From Oceanicella sp. SM1341 (GTDB lineage Bacteria > Pseudomonadota > Alphaproteobacteria > Rhodobacterales > Rhodobacteraceae), in contig NZ_QRGC01000002.1 of NCBI RefSeq assembly GCF_003448965.1, positions 62,001 to 126,000 on the forward strand: 64,000 nucleotides of DNA, read 5' to 3'. The notes beneath the pieces are model-generated. The model did not search any database, was not told where the DNA came from, and worked only from the letters and a program-made list of their open reading frames with translations. Both the position numbers and the translations under genes were made by a program. Positions 33,760-42,009 of this stretch are shown piece after piece (positions within the stretch are counted from its first letter, which is position 1; each line of letters opens with the position of its first letter).

Positions 33760-35235
33760 ATGACACGCGACAGGAAGACCGAAACCGAAATCGATGCCGC
33801 GAAGACCGGCCCGGACACCGCGTCCGGCCCGAAACTCACCGCGCCGGACCCGTTTGCCGACATGCCCGCCGGGCCCCGCATGGCCGCCCCCGACGGGCCG
33901 GCCGCCGCCCCGCACGACCCCGCTGCAGGAGCCCCGTCGCCGGACCCGGCCCGGGCCGCGCCGCAACCCGGCGCCGCGCCGGCCCTCGCGCCCGTGCCCG
34001 AGCGTGCGCCGGAGGAGGACGGCCCCGGCGCGGCCACGCCGCCGCCCGCCGCCGAGCCCCCGCTCCTGCCCGAGACGGAGCCCGAGGAGCCGGAGCACGA
34101 GGAGGAGGAGCATTACTCCGTCGCCGGCCGGGTGCTCACCGGGCTGGTGCTTATCCTGCTGGGCGGGGCGCTGTTCCTCTGGGCCGGGCCGAAGGTGGCG
34201 CCGCACCTGCCCGCCGGCATGGCCCCGGTCGCCCAGTGGCTCACCCCCGGCGGCGAGCGCGCCGAGGAGGAGATCGCCGCCCTGCGCGCCGAGCTCGACG
34301 ACCGCATCGCCGCCCTCGACACCGGCCCCGACGAGGCCGCGCTCGAGGAGATGGTGAATGCCCGTGTCGCCGCCGCGCTGGAGGAGAACGCCACCGAGCG
34401 CCAGCAGCGCCTCGATGCGGCGCTCGAGCAGGTGAACCAGCTTTCCGACCAGATCGCCGCCTCCGACAGCGGCGCCATCGAATCGCGCCTCGCCCAGGCG
34501 GAATCGCAGATGCAGGGCCTCGCCGCCCAGGTCGAGTCGCTCGGCACCGGCGTGGCGCAGGAGAATTCGGCCCGGCTCGACACGCTCTCCGCCGCGGTGG
34601 ACGGGCTGAAGGCCGAGCTCGCCGACCTCACCGGCCGCACCGGCAGCCTCTCCCAGCGCATCGACGAGGTGGCCGCCACCAGCGAGCGCCGCGCCGAGGA
34701 GGCCGACGCCATCGCCGCCGATGCCGAGACCGTGCGCCGCTCCGCCGCCTACCAGGCCGCGCTCAACGACCTCGGCGCCGCCATCGAGAGCGGGGAGCCG
34801 CTCACCGGTCCCGTCGCCGCCATCGAGCAGGCCGGCGCCGCGGAGGTGCCCGAGGGCCTCGCCGCCGCCGAGGAAAGCGGCGTGCCCACCCTGTCCTCCC
34901 TGCGGGCGGATTTCCCGGACGCTGCCCATGCCTCCATCCGCGCCTCGCTGCGCGCCGACGCCGGCTCCGGCATCTTCGACCGGGCCACCGCCTTCCTCTC
35001 GGCCCAGGTGGCGAGCCGCTCGCTCACCGAGCAGCAGGGCGACAGCACCGACGCCATCCTCAGCCGGGTCGACGCCCGCCTGAAGGAGGACCGGCTCGAC
35101 GCCGCCCTCACCGAGGCCGAGGCCCTGCCGCCGGAGGCGAAGGACGCCATGTCCGGCTGGCTCGGCCGGGCCGAGCGGCGCCGCGACGCGCTGGCCGCCT
35201 ACGAGACGCTGCGCGAAGCGTCTGTCGCGAACTGA
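33760..35235 (+). CDS. Alphaproteobacterial Mic60 (mitofilin) homologue
   Basis: A 491-residue protein: a Pro/Ala-rich cytoplasmic N-terminus (1-120), one membrane span (about 125-142, VLTGLVLILLGGALFLW), a long coiled coil (about 165-315, rich in LRAELDDRIAAL-type heptads) and a C-terminal mitofilin domain (about 320-485). This layout and the place between hemD and a hemY-like gene match the alphaproteobacterial Mic60 proteins, which bend the inner membrane and are the bacterial relatives of the mitochondrial cristae-junction protein. It should face the periplasm. The sequence repeats themselves are weakly conserved, so the call rests on layout and context. Confidence 0.8.
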   Translation: MTRDRKTETEIDAAKTGPDTASGPKLTAPDPFADMPAGPRMAAPDGPAAAPHDPAAGAPSPDPARAAPQPGAAPALAPVPERAPEEDGPGAATPPPAAEPPLLPETEPEEPEHEEEEHYSVAGRVLTGLVLILLGGALFLWAGPKVAPHLPAGMAPVAQWLTPGGERAEEEIAALRAELDDRIAALDTGPDEAALEEMVNARVAAALEENATERQQRLDAALEQVNQLSDQIAASDSGAIESRLAQAESQMQGLAAQVESLGTGVAQENSARLDTLSAAVDGLKAELADLTGRTGSLSQRIDEVAATSERRAEEADAIAADAETVRRSAAYQAALNDLGAAIESGEPLTGPVAAIEQAGAAEVPEGLAAAEESGVPTLSSLRADFPDAAHASIRASLRADAGSGIFDRATAFLSAQVASRSLTEQQGDSTDAILSRVDARLKEDRLDAALTEAEALPPEAKDAMSGWLGRAERRRDALAAYETLREASVAN

Positions 35236-35255
35236 ATGCCGGGGGGAGAAAAGCA

Positions 35256-36758
35256 ATGATCTGGTCGCTTCTCAAAGTCGCCATCTTCGTGGTCCTCACC
35301 GCCCTGGTCGCCTGGGGCGCGGGATATGTCGTGGAAACCCCCGGCGAGGTGCGCATCGCCTTCGGCGCCCGCGAGGTGAGCCTGGAGCCCATCACCTTCA
35401 TCATCGTGCTGCTGCTCGCGCTGCTGGCGGTGTGGATCCTGCTCAAGCTCGCCGGCCTGCTGGTGGCGGTGCTGCGCTTCCTCAACGGCGACGACACCGC
35501 CATCTCGCGCCACTTCGACCGCTCGCGCGAACGGCGCGGCTTCGACGCGCTGGCCAAGGGCATGATCGCGCTCGCCGGCGGCGAGGGGAAGGAGGCGATG
35601 GCCAAGGCCTCCAAGGCCGAGAAGCTGCTCGACCGCCCCGAGCTCACCCGCCTCATCAACGCCCAGGCCGCCGAGATGGCCGGCAACCACGCCCGCGCCG
35701 AGGAGTATTACAAGCAGCTCCTCGAGGATGACCGCACCCGCTTCGTGGGCGTGCGCGGCCTGATGCGCCAGCGGCTGGAGGAGGGCAACACCGAGGTGGC
35801 GCTCAAGCTCGCCGAGAAGGCCTTCGCCCTGAAGCCCAAGCACGAGGGCGTGCTCGACACCCTGTTCATGCTCCAGTCCGAGAGCGGTGACTGGGCCGGC
35901 GCCCGCCGCACGGTGGAGGCCAAGGTGAAGGCCAAGGCCCTGCCGCGCGACGTGGGCGCGCGGCGCGACGCCGTGCTCTCGCTCGCCGAGGCGCGCGAGG
36001 CCGAGGTGACCGGCGATCTCGCCCGCGCCCGGCTCGCCGCGCGCGACGCGAATCGCCTCGCCCCCGCCTTCGTGCCTGCCGCCGTCACCGCCTCCCGCCT
36101 CAAGGCCGGGGAGGGCGACCGCAAGGGGGCCGAGAAGATCCTCAAGAAGGCCTGGGAGGCGAACCCGCACCCCGACCTCGCCGCCGCCTTCGCCGCCCTC
36201 GTGCCCGACGAGACCGCCGCCGAGCGGCAGGAGCGCTTCCGCCCGCTGCTGAAGCTGAAGGCCGACCACCCCGAAACCCGGATGCTGGCCGCCGAGCTCG
36301 CCCTCGCTGCCGAGGATTTCCCCGGTGCGCGCCGCGCGCTGGGCGATCTCGCCCAGACCCGCCCGACCACGCGCAGCCTCGCCATCATGGCGGCGGTGGA
36401 GCGCGGCGAGGGCGCCGAGGACAGCGTGGTGCGCGGCTGGCTGGCGAGCGCGCTCGGCGCCTCGCGCGGCGAGCAGTGGGTCTGCGGCAAGTGCCGCCAT
36501 GTCCACGCGAGCTGGACCCCGGTCTGCGAGAACTGCGACGCCTTCGACACCCTGGTCTGGGAGGAGCCCCCCGCCGGCAGCGTGCCGGACGCGAGCTCGG
36601 CCGCCATGCTGCCGATCATCGTCGGCGCCGGCCGCAGCGTGCCGGGCCCGGAAACCTCCGACCCGGCGCCGAAGCCGGCCGCGCCGCCGCCCGAGGCGAG
36701 CGATGCCGAGCAGGTGGAGGAGGAGGCCCCCGCCACCTCCGCCCCGCGCGGGGCCTGA
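35256..36758 (+). CDS. hemY: HemY-like TPR membrane protein with C-terminal zinc ribbon
   Basis: A 500-residue protein with two N-terminal membrane spans (IFVVLTALVAWGAGYVV; FIIVLLLALLAVWILLKLAG), TPR-type helical repeats (about 110-390), then a four-cysteine ribbon (Cys410-x2-Cys413 and Cys424-x2-Cys427, WVCGKCRHVHASW) and an acidic, Pro-rich tail. This is the HemY_N/TPR family tied to haem genes, not the oxygen-dependent protoporphyrinogen oxidase also called HemY. The ribbon recalls the rubredoxin-like domain of LapB. Its molecular job is not established. GGGGGGAG precedes the ATG. Confidence 0.82.
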   Translation: MIWSLLKVAIFVVLTALVAWGAGYVVETPGEVRIAFGAREVSLEPITFIIVLLLALLAVWILLKLAGLLVAVLRFLNGDDTAISRHFDRSRERRGFDALAKGMIALAGGEGKEAMAKASKAEKLLDRPELTRLINAQAAEMAGNHARAEEYYKQLLEDDRTRFVGVRGLMRQRLEEGNTEVALKLAEKAFALKPKHEGVLDTLFMLQSESGDWAGARRTVEAKVKAKALPRDVGARRDAVLSLAEAREAEVTGDLARARLAARDANRLAPAFVPAAVTASRLKAGEGDRKGAEKILKKAWEANPHPDLAAAFAALVPDETAAERQERFRPLLKLKADHPETRMLAAELALAAEDFPGARRALGDLAQTRPTTRSLAIMAAVERGEGAEDSVVRGWLASALGASRGEQWVCGKCRHVHASWTPVCENCDAFDTLVWEEPPAGSVPDASSAAMLPIIVGAGRSVPGPETSDPAPKPAAPPPEASDAEQVEEEAPATSAPRGA

Positions 36759-36777
36759 GCCGCCCCACAGGCTCTTG

Positions 36778-36797
36778 CGGCATCCCCCAAGATGCCG
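36778..36797 (+). terminator. Hairpin after hemY
   Basis: CGGCATC and GATGCCG form a 7-bp stem with a 6-base loop, 20 bases after the hemY stop. There is no T-run, so it is weak evidence for the end of the hem operon. Confidence 0.35.
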
Positions 36798-36855
36798 TAT
36801 GGAGCGTGCCTGACGGGCCGGCGCGGCACTCCCGCGCCCGCCCGACGCACCGGAC

Positions 36856-36931
36856 GCCGCTTTAGCTCAGCCGGTAGAGCATCGCATTCGTAATGCGGAG
36901 GTCGTCAGTTCGAGTCTGACAAGCGGCACCA
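36856..36931 (+). tRNA. tRNA-Thr (CGT anticodon)
   Basis: The full cloverleaf can be drawn: acceptor stem GCCGCTT/AAGCGGC, D arm with AGCTCAGCCGGTAGAGC, anticodon stem TCGCA/TGCGG with loop TTCGTAA (anticodon CGT, reading ACG), T arm with GTTCGAGTC, discriminator A and an encoded CCA (36929-36931). Confidence 0.96.
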
Positions 36932-37425
36932 CCCTTCCCCCCCCCCCCCCCGCAGGGCTCTGCCTGAACCACGTGCCGGACCCCGCCTTGCCATGCGCCC
37001 CGACGGCGCAAGAGGCTGTTAAGGTGGCCCCGCTATGACCGTCTCTCCGACCATGGAGAGCACGGATGCCCCATCCCCCGCCGAGCCCCCGCCCCGCCCG
37101 CCCCCGGCGCTGCGCGCGTCTTTCTCGCGGGCCCTGCCGCCGCCTGCCTCCGCAAGGCAGGAGCGCGGCATCGGCCCGCCTGCGGCCGGCGGCCGGGCCC
37201 GCTGAGCGCCCCGTTTGCGGGATGGCCGCGGCGCGGCGGGGGCGGCCCGCCCGCCGGGCAAGCTGAGCCGGGGGGGCGGATGACACGGCACCGCAACAGG
37301 CCGTGCCGGGCGGGAAGCCCGCCGCGCGCCACGCGCCGGCACCGTCTGCCGCCGGGCTCCGGCTGCGGGGCCGGGGCTGCCGGGCGCTCTCCCTGCGGCG
37401 CCGTTCCGGCGCGAGTGAGGCGCCG
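36932..37425. other. Gene-free stretch with a C15 homopolymer
   Basis: Right after the tRNA is a run of 15 C (36937-36951). The rest is GC-rich without a credible gene; a 56-codon frame from 37035 is low-complexity Pro/Ala and has no ribosome site. No sign of an integration site or integrase next to the tRNA. The cheB promoter must lie near the right end but no box is evident. Confidence 0.5.
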
Positions 37426-38520
37426 ATGAATGCCGTCGACCGGCCGATCCGCGTGCTCGTCGTCGATGACAGCGCCTCCGCCCGTTCGGCTTACCGCGCC
37501 CTGCTTTCCGCCGAGCGCGGCATCACGGTTTCCGACACGGCGACCGATCCGTATGACGCTGCAGCCAAGATGCGCGCCCGCATGCCCGATGTGCTGCTGA
37601 TGGATCTCGACCTCAGCCGCATGGACGGGCTCACCTTCCTGCGCAAGGTGATGGCGCGGCATCCGCTGCCGGTGGTCATCTGCACCGATCCCACGCAGAA
37701 GGGCTCGCTCCAGGCGCAGCGGGCGCTGGAACTGGGCGCCACGGAGGTGATCGGCAAGCCGCGCCTGGTCACCGAGGCGGACCGGCGCGAGGGCCAGGCG
37801 CTGCTGGTCACCGCCGTGCTCGCCGCGGCGCGGGTGCGCCGCCCCGCGCGGGTGGAGGAGCTCACCCGCCCGCTGCCCAAGCTCGGCGCCGACGTGATCC
37901 TGCCGCCCGCGCGCCCCGGCGCCGCCCGGGTGCCGCGCGCCGGCTCGCTGGTGGCGATGGGCGCGTCCACCGGCGGCACCGAGGCGCTGCTGGAGGTGCT
38001 GCGCGCCCTGCCGGAGCGCGGGCCTCCGGTGGTGATCGTCCAGCACATGCCCGAGAAGTTCACCGCCGCCTTCGCCCGGCGGCTCGACATGCAATGCCCC
38101 ATGCGGGTGGCCGAGGCGGCGAACGGCGACATGACCGGCCCCGGCCTCGCGCTTATCGCGCCGGGCAACCGCCACATGCTGCTGCGCCGGCAGGGGGCGC
38201 AGTATCGGGTGGAGATCGTGGAAGGGCCGAGCGTGATGCGCCATCGTCCCTCGGTGGACGTGCTGTTCCGCTCCGTCGCGCAGGAGGCGGGGGGCAACGC
38301 GCTCGGCGTGCTGATGACCGGGATGGGGGATGACGGCGCGCGCGGCCTGCTGGAGATGCGCCAGGCCGGGGCCGAGACCCTGGTGCAGGACGAGGCGAGC
38401 TGCGTCGTCTTCGGCATGCCGCGCGAGGCGCTGGCCCTCGGCGCCGCCGAGCGGGCGCTGCCGCCGGCGCGGCTCGCGGCCGAGATCACCGCCTGGGCGG
38501 CGCGCCGCCCGGCGGTATGA
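37426..38520 (+). CDS. cheB: Chemotaxis-type protein-glutamate methylesterase/deamidase CheB
   Basis: A 364-residue protein with an N-terminal receiver domain (Asp14-Asp15 in VVDDSASARSAY, phospho-acceptor Asp60 in LLMDLDLSRMDGLTF) and a C-terminal methylesterase domain with the catalytic triad Ser181 (GASTGGTEAL), His207 (VQHMPEKFTAAFA) and Asp303 (MTGMGDDGA). It removes methyl groups from chemoreceptors. The start before NAVDRPIRVLVVDD opens the receiver domain; upstream in-frame codons look non-coding. No other chemotaxis gene is nearby, so its receptor partner is unknown. Confidence 0.92.
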   Translation: MNAVDRPIRVLVVDDSASARSAYRALLSAERGITVSDTATDPYDAAAKMRARMPDVLLMDLDLSRMDGLTFLRKVMARHPLPVVICTDPTQKGSLQAQRALELGATEVIGKPRLVTEADRREGQALLVTAVLAAARVRRPARVEELTRPLPKLGADVILPPARPGAARVPRAGSLVAMGASTGGTEALLEVLRALPERGPPVVIVQHMPEKFTAAFARRLDMQCPMRVAEAANGDMTGPGLALIAPGNRHMLLRRQGAQYRVEIVEGPSVMRHRPSVDVLFRSVAQEAGGNALGVLMTGMGDDGARGLLEMRQAGAETLVQDEASCVVFGMPREALALGAAERALPPARLAAEITAWAARRPAV

Positions 38521-38548
38521 CCGCCCGCCCGCGGGCGGGAGGGCGGTC
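38519..38548. terminator. Bidirectional hairpin between convergent cheB and znuA
   Basis: GACCGCCC (38519-38526) pairs with GGGCGGTC (38541-38548), with an inner GCCCGCGGGC palindrome. It overlaps the cheB stop codon and lies just after the znuA stop on the other strand. Confidence 0.5.
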
Positions 38549-38556
38549 GGGGAAGT

Positions 38557-39642
38557 TCAGCGCGCGAGGCAGGCGCGCAGCCCGTCGGCCATCTCCTGCA
38601 GCAGGGCGGGGTAGAGGCCGGGTCCCGGCTCCAGCTTCGCGCCCAGCGGGTCGAGCACGCCGGCCTTCGCCTCGGTGTCCTGCAGCACGGTCTCGACCAG
38701 GCCGGGGTTGAACTGGGGCTCGGCGAAGACGCAGCGCACGTCGAGGCGCTGCACCTTGTCGCGGATCTCGGCGAGGCGCGCGGCACCGGGGGCCGCGCCG
38801 TCACCGATGCTGATCGCCCCCGCGGCGGCGAGGCCGAAGCGCGTCTCGAAATACTGGTAGGCGTCGTGGAACACGATGAACGGCGTATCGTGCAGCCCGT
38901 CGAGGCTCGCGTTGATGCGCTCCTCCAGTGCGGTGAGCTCGGCGCGACCGGCGTCGGCGTTGGCCGCGTAGGCCGCGGCATGCTCGGGGTCGAGCGCAGC
39001 GAGCCTGTCGGCGATCACGCCGAGCCAGACGCGGGCGTTCTCGGGGTCGAGCCAGGCATGCGGATCGTGGCCGTGATGATCGTGGCCATGCGCATCCTCC
39101 CCGTGGGCGTGGTCATCGTGCCCGTGGTCGTCATGGGCGTGCGCGTCATGCCCGTGCTCTTCGTGCCCGTGCTCTTCGTGCCCGTGGTCATCATGCCCGT
39201 GGCCTTCATGCCCGTGGCCTTCATGATCGTCATGGGCATGCTCTTCATGGCCCTCGTGCGCGTCGCCATGCGAGTGGGCCTCGAAGGTCGCGCCCTCGCG
39301 GAACGCGAGCTCGGTGGTGCCGGGGGTTTCCAGCAGCTGGATGGACTCCGCTCCCGACGCGAGCTCGGACACGGGCCCCTCCAGCCAGGGCGTGAGCTCC
39401 TCGCCGACCCAGAACACCAGGTCGGCGCGCTGCAGCGCCGCCGCCTCGGAGGGGCGCAGCGCGTAGTCATGCGGCGAGGCGCCCGGGCGGATGATCAGGT
39501 CCGGCGTGCCGACGCCCTGCATCACCCGCGCCACGAGGGAATGGACCGGCGGGATGTCGGTGGCCACCGACGGCACCTCCGCCGCGGCCGTGCCCGCCGC
39601 GAGCGCCGCCGTCACCGCCATTCCGGGAAAAAGCTTCCGCAT
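38557..39642 (-). CDS. znuA: Zinc ABC transporter substrate-binding protein
   Basis: A 361-residue periplasmic zinc-binding protein. After a signal peptide (1-21) it has VATDIPPVHSLVARVMQGVG, the metal ligand regions RPGASPHDYALRPSE, and HDPHAWLDPENARVW, FHDAYQYFETRFGL and VFAEPQFNPGLV. A His/Asp-rich loop at 123-195 holds about 29 histidines, longer than in many homologues, and probably gathers or senses zinc. It is divergent from zur, and a perfect palindromic site sits 12 bases before its start. The permease and ATPase genes znuB and znuC are not in the window. Confidence 0.94.
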   Translation of the reverse strand: MRKLFPGMAVTAALAAGTAAAEVPSVATDIPPVHSLVARVMQGVGTPDLIIRPGASPHDYALRPSEAAALQRADLVFWVGEELTPWLEGPVSELASGAESIQLLETPGTTELAFREGATFEAHSHGDAHEGHEEHAHDDHEGHGHEGHGHDDHGHEEHGHEEHGHDAHAHDDHGHDDHAHGEDAHGHDHHGHDPHAWLDPENARVWLGVIADRLAALDPEHAAAYAANADAGRAELTALEERINASLDGLHDTPFIVFHDAYQYFETRFGLAAAGAISIGDGAAPGAARLAEIRDKVQRLDVRCVFAEPQFNPGLVETVLQDTEAKAGVLDPLGAKLEPGPGLYPALLQEMADGLRACLAR

Positions 39643-39653
39643 GTCTCGCTCCG

Positions 39654-39668
39654 TGTTATTACATAACA
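39654..39668. promoter_or_regulatory. Zur box at znuA
   Basis: TGTTATTACATAACA, a perfect inverted repeat (TGTTAT-TAC-ATAACA) just upstream of znuA. It shares the core GTTATnACrTA with the sites at 39683-39703 and 42024-42041. Confidence 0.75.
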
Positions 39669-39682
39669 GATGTCGGGGTCTT

Positions 39683-39703
39683 ATATGTTACGTTATCACA
39701 TAT
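39683..39703. promoter_or_regulatory. Second Zur box candidate, upstream of zur
   Basis: A 21-base element with ATATGT and ACATAT ends around GTTACGTTATCAC, 34 bases before the zur start. It aligns with the cobW site over ATATGTnAnGTTATnACnTA. Confidence 0.65.
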
Positions 39704-39736
39704 CAATCCCCGAAGTGTACTGAGCGGGAGGCTGTC

Positions 39737-40219
39737 ATGACGGCACTGGGTTTCGGGCGGCACGACCATGCGGCGTGTATCGGCGACGCGCTGGCGGCGG
39801 CGGAAGGCGAGTGCGCGGCACGCAAGCTGCGGCTGACCCCCGTGCGGCGTCGCGTGCTGGAAATGCTGCTGGAAGAGCACCGGGCCCTGGGCGCCTACGA
39901 CATCCTGGAGCGGCTCGGGGCGGAGGGGCTGGGCTCGCAGCCGCCGGTGGCCTACCGGGCGCTGGATTTCCTGGTGACGAACGGGTTCGCGCACAAGATC
40001 GAGCGGCTGAACGCCTATGTGGCCTGTGCGCATCCGGGCGAGGGGCATGCGCCGGCCTTCATGATCTGCCGGGTCTGTGCGTCGGTGGCCGAGGCGCCGT
40101 CGTCGCCGATGAGCGGCGAGCTGGACCGTGCGGCGCGGGAAGCGGGTTTCGAGATCGAGCGCGCGGTGGTGGAGGTTGAGGGGGTTTGTCCGGGGTGTCG
40201 CGCCGAAGGCGCGCATTAA
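39737..40219 (+). CDS. zur: Fur-family zinc uptake regulator Zur
   Basis: A 160-residue Fur-type repressor. The winged helix covers about 25-95 (KLRLTPVRRRVLEMLLEEHRA, AYDILERL, PPVAYRALDFLVTNGFAHKIE). Metal-site residues are seen in YVACAHPGEGHAPAFMICRVC and the C-terminal VCPGCRAEGAH. The CxxC pairs and the missing HHDH pattern of Fur point to zinc. Divergence from znuA and two palindromes between them support Zur. A GGGAGG site precedes the ATG. The last codons and stop lie inside the first unit of a 25-base tandem repeat. Confidence 0.9.
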   Translation: MTALGFGRHDHAACIGDALAAAEGECAARKLRLTPVRRRVLEMLLEEHRALGAYDILERLGAEGLGSQPPVAYRALDFLVTNGFAHKIERLNAYVACAHPGEGHAPAFMICRVCASVAEAPSSPMSGELDRAAREAGFEIERAVVEVEGVCPGCRAEGAH

Positions 40220-40350
40220 GGAATCTGCCGAAGGCGCGCATTAAGGAACTTGCCGAAGGCGTGCTGCAAGGGCTCCGCCAAAGGCGCGCATTAAGGAGTC
40301 CGCCGAAGGCGCGCGCCAGGTACCTGCCGAAGGTGCGCCGCCGGTCTCCC
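40202..40350. repeat. Tandem repeat array, 25-base unit, six copies
   Basis: Units start at 40202, 40227, 40252, 40277, 40302 and 40326. The best-kept unit begins GCCGAAGGCGCGCATTAAGG; the first two differ mainly in the last five bases and later copies decay. A further diverged CGAAGGCCCC follows at about 40353. Because 25 is not a multiple of 3, the frame shifts in every unit, so it is not a coding repeat. The first copy encodes the zur C-terminus. The rest of the gap to 40510 is GC-rich with no gene. Confidence 0.85.
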
Positions 40351-40510
40351 GCCCGAAGGCCCCTGCGGAGGCGCACCCTGAAGCATCTGCCCGGCGCGCG
40401 CCCCCGCGCCCCCCACATGGATTTTCCGGTGCCCGAGCGGCCACCTGCGCGCTTCCGGCGGCGTTCGGCAGGTGCAGGTGGCCGCTCGGGTGCGCCTGCT
40501 GCGGGCGGGG

Positions 40511-40792
40511 TCAGCCGGAGGGGTGCCCGGGGCCCCAGACGCCCGGCGCATCGCGGGCCAGCAGCCGGGCTTCGAGCGCGGTGAGGGCGGTGCGGGCGGC
40601 CGCGGTGTCGCCGCGCGCGGCGGCGAGGGCGCGGGCCCAGGCCTTGCGGGCCGAGCGGGGCGACCAGGGCAGGGCCGCGGCGGCGAGCCAGGCGCGCAGC
40701 TCGGGCGATAGCCGGTCGTAGGCCGCCATCGGGTCGGCGCTGCGGCGGCGGCGGGGCAGGCGGCTGTTCCCGCCGTTGCGGGCGCGGGCCAT
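40511..40792 (-). CDS. Small DUF6525-like protein
   Basis: A 93-residue Arg/Ala-rich protein (GGNSRLPRRRRSADPMAAYD, then LPPELRAW-like LSPELRAWLAAAALPWSPRS). It resembles short Rhodobacterales proteins annotated as DUF6525; function unknown. The ATG overlaps the cobW stop codon (TGATG), which supports real translation. Being in one unit with a Zur-linked metallochaperone, it may have a role in zinc shortage, but this is inference. No metal-binding Cys/His cluster is visible. Confidence 0.65.
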   Translation of the reverse strand: MARARNGGNSRLPRRRRSADPMAAYDRLSPELRAWLAAAALPWSPRSARKAWARALAAARGDTAAARTALTALEARLLARDAPGVWGPGHPSG

Positions 40793-42009
40793 CAGGCCGG
40801 CGCCGCCGCGAGCCACTGCGGAAACGGGTCCGGCAGCGCCGTCCAGGCCTCGGGGGTGAAGCGGTCCTCCGGGCCGATGAGCGCGGCGTCGAGCGCCGCG
40901 GTGATGGCGGCGGGGTCCATGCCGGTGCCGATGAAGACGAGCTCCTGCCGCCGGTCGCCGAAGGGTTCGGCCCAGTGGCGGCGGAAGTAGCTCTCGGCCT
41001 CGGGAGAGGCGGGGCGGCGCGCTTCCGGCACGCTGGCCCACCAGCGGCCCAGCGGCTTCACGCTGCTCAGCGCCCCGGCGAGGGAGAATTCGGCCAGCCA
41101 GTCCGGCCGGGTCGCCACCCAGAAATGGCCCTTGGCCCGGATCACTCCCGGCAGGGCGCCGTTGAGCACGTCGTGCACGCGCTGGGGGTGAAAGGGCCGC
41201 CGGGCGCGGTAGACGAAGGAGCGCACGCCGTATTCCTCGGTCTCCGGCACGTGGTCGGCGAAGCCGTAGAGCTCGCGCGCCCAGGTGGGGTGGGTGTGGG
41301 CGGTCTCGAAGTCGAACAGGCCGGTGTCCAGGATATCGCCGGGGGGCACCCGGGCGAAATCGGTCTCGATCAGCCGGGCCACGGGGTTGAGCGCGGTGAT
41401 GATGGCCCGCGCCGCGTCCACCCGGGCGGGCCCCGCGGCGGTGACCTTGTTCAGCACCACCACGTCGGCGAACTCGATCTGGTCGACCAGCAGGTCGACG
41501 ATGCGGCGGGTGTCGCCCTCGCCGCGGCTCTCGCCCCGGTCGGCGAGGAAGTCGTGCCCGGAGAAATCGGCCAGCAGGTTTGCCGCGTCGACCACGGTCA
41601 CCATGGTGTCGAGCCGGGCGATGTCCGACAGGCTCTGCCCCTCCGCGTCGCGGAACTCGAAGGTGGCGGCCACGGGCAGCGGCTCGGAGATGCCGGTGGA
41701 TTCGATCAGCAGGTGGTCGAAGCGCCGCTCGGCGGCGAGGCGGCGCACCTCCTGCAGCAGGTCGTCGCGCAGGGTGCAGCAGATGCAGCCGTTGGTCATC
41801 TCGACCAGCGTTTCCTCCGAGCGGCTGAGTTCGGCGCCGCCCTCGCGCACCAGGTCGGCGTCGATGTTCACCTCGGACATGTCGTTCACGATGACCGCCA
41901 CGCGGCGGCCCTCGCGGTTGTTGAGCACCGCGTTGAGCAGCGTCGTCTTGCCCGCCCCGAGGAATCCGGACAGGACGGTGACGGGCAGGCGGGGGTCGGT
42001 TTCCGGCAT
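40792..42009 (-). CDS. COG0523 GTPase / zinc metallochaperone (CobW family, ZNG1-like)
   Basis: A 405-residue G3E GTPase with the Walker [13 protein letters not shown] (about 14-25), the metal motif [12 protein letters not shown] (CxCC), [12 protein letters not shown], the guanine motif VLNKVT and the C-terminal CobW domain ([19 protein letters not shown]). Proteins of this group under Zur control deliver zinc to essential enzymes when zinc is scarce. The start at 42009 is chosen for the GAGG site 6 bases upstream; an ATG at 42021 is nearly inside the Zur box. Its stop overlaps the small downstream gene. Confidence 0.88.
   Translation of the reverse strand: MPETDPRLPVTVLSGFLGAGKTTLLNAVLNNREGRRVAVIVNDMSEVNIDADLVREGGAELSRSEETLVEMTNGCICCTLRDDLLQEVRRLAAERRFDHLLIESTGISEPLPVAATFEFRDAEGQSLSDIARLDTMVTVVDAANLLADFSGHDFLADRGESRGEGDTRRIVDLLVDQIEFADVVVLNKVTAAGPARVDAARAIITALNPVARLIETDFARVPPGDILDTGLFDFETAHTHPTWARELYGFADHVPETEEYGVRSFVYRARRPFHPQRVHDVLNGALPGVIRAKGHFWVATRPDWLAEFSLAGALSSVKPLGRWWASVPEARRPASPEAESYFRRHWAEPFGDRRQELVFIGTGMDPAAITAALDAALIGPEDRFTPEAWTALPDPFPQWLAAAPA

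Noticed and set aside
37035-37205. A 56-codon frame after tRNA-Thr
   Set aside because: Pro/Ala-rich low complexity, no ribosome site, no homologue recognised.
36932-37425. Integration site or genomic island at tRNA-Thr
   Set aside because: No integrase, no direct repeat of the tRNA 3' end and no change in base composition in the following genes.
29218-40350. CRISPR arrays at the two tandem-repeat regions
   Set aside because: Units are contiguous without spacers, they decay along the array, and no cas gene is present.
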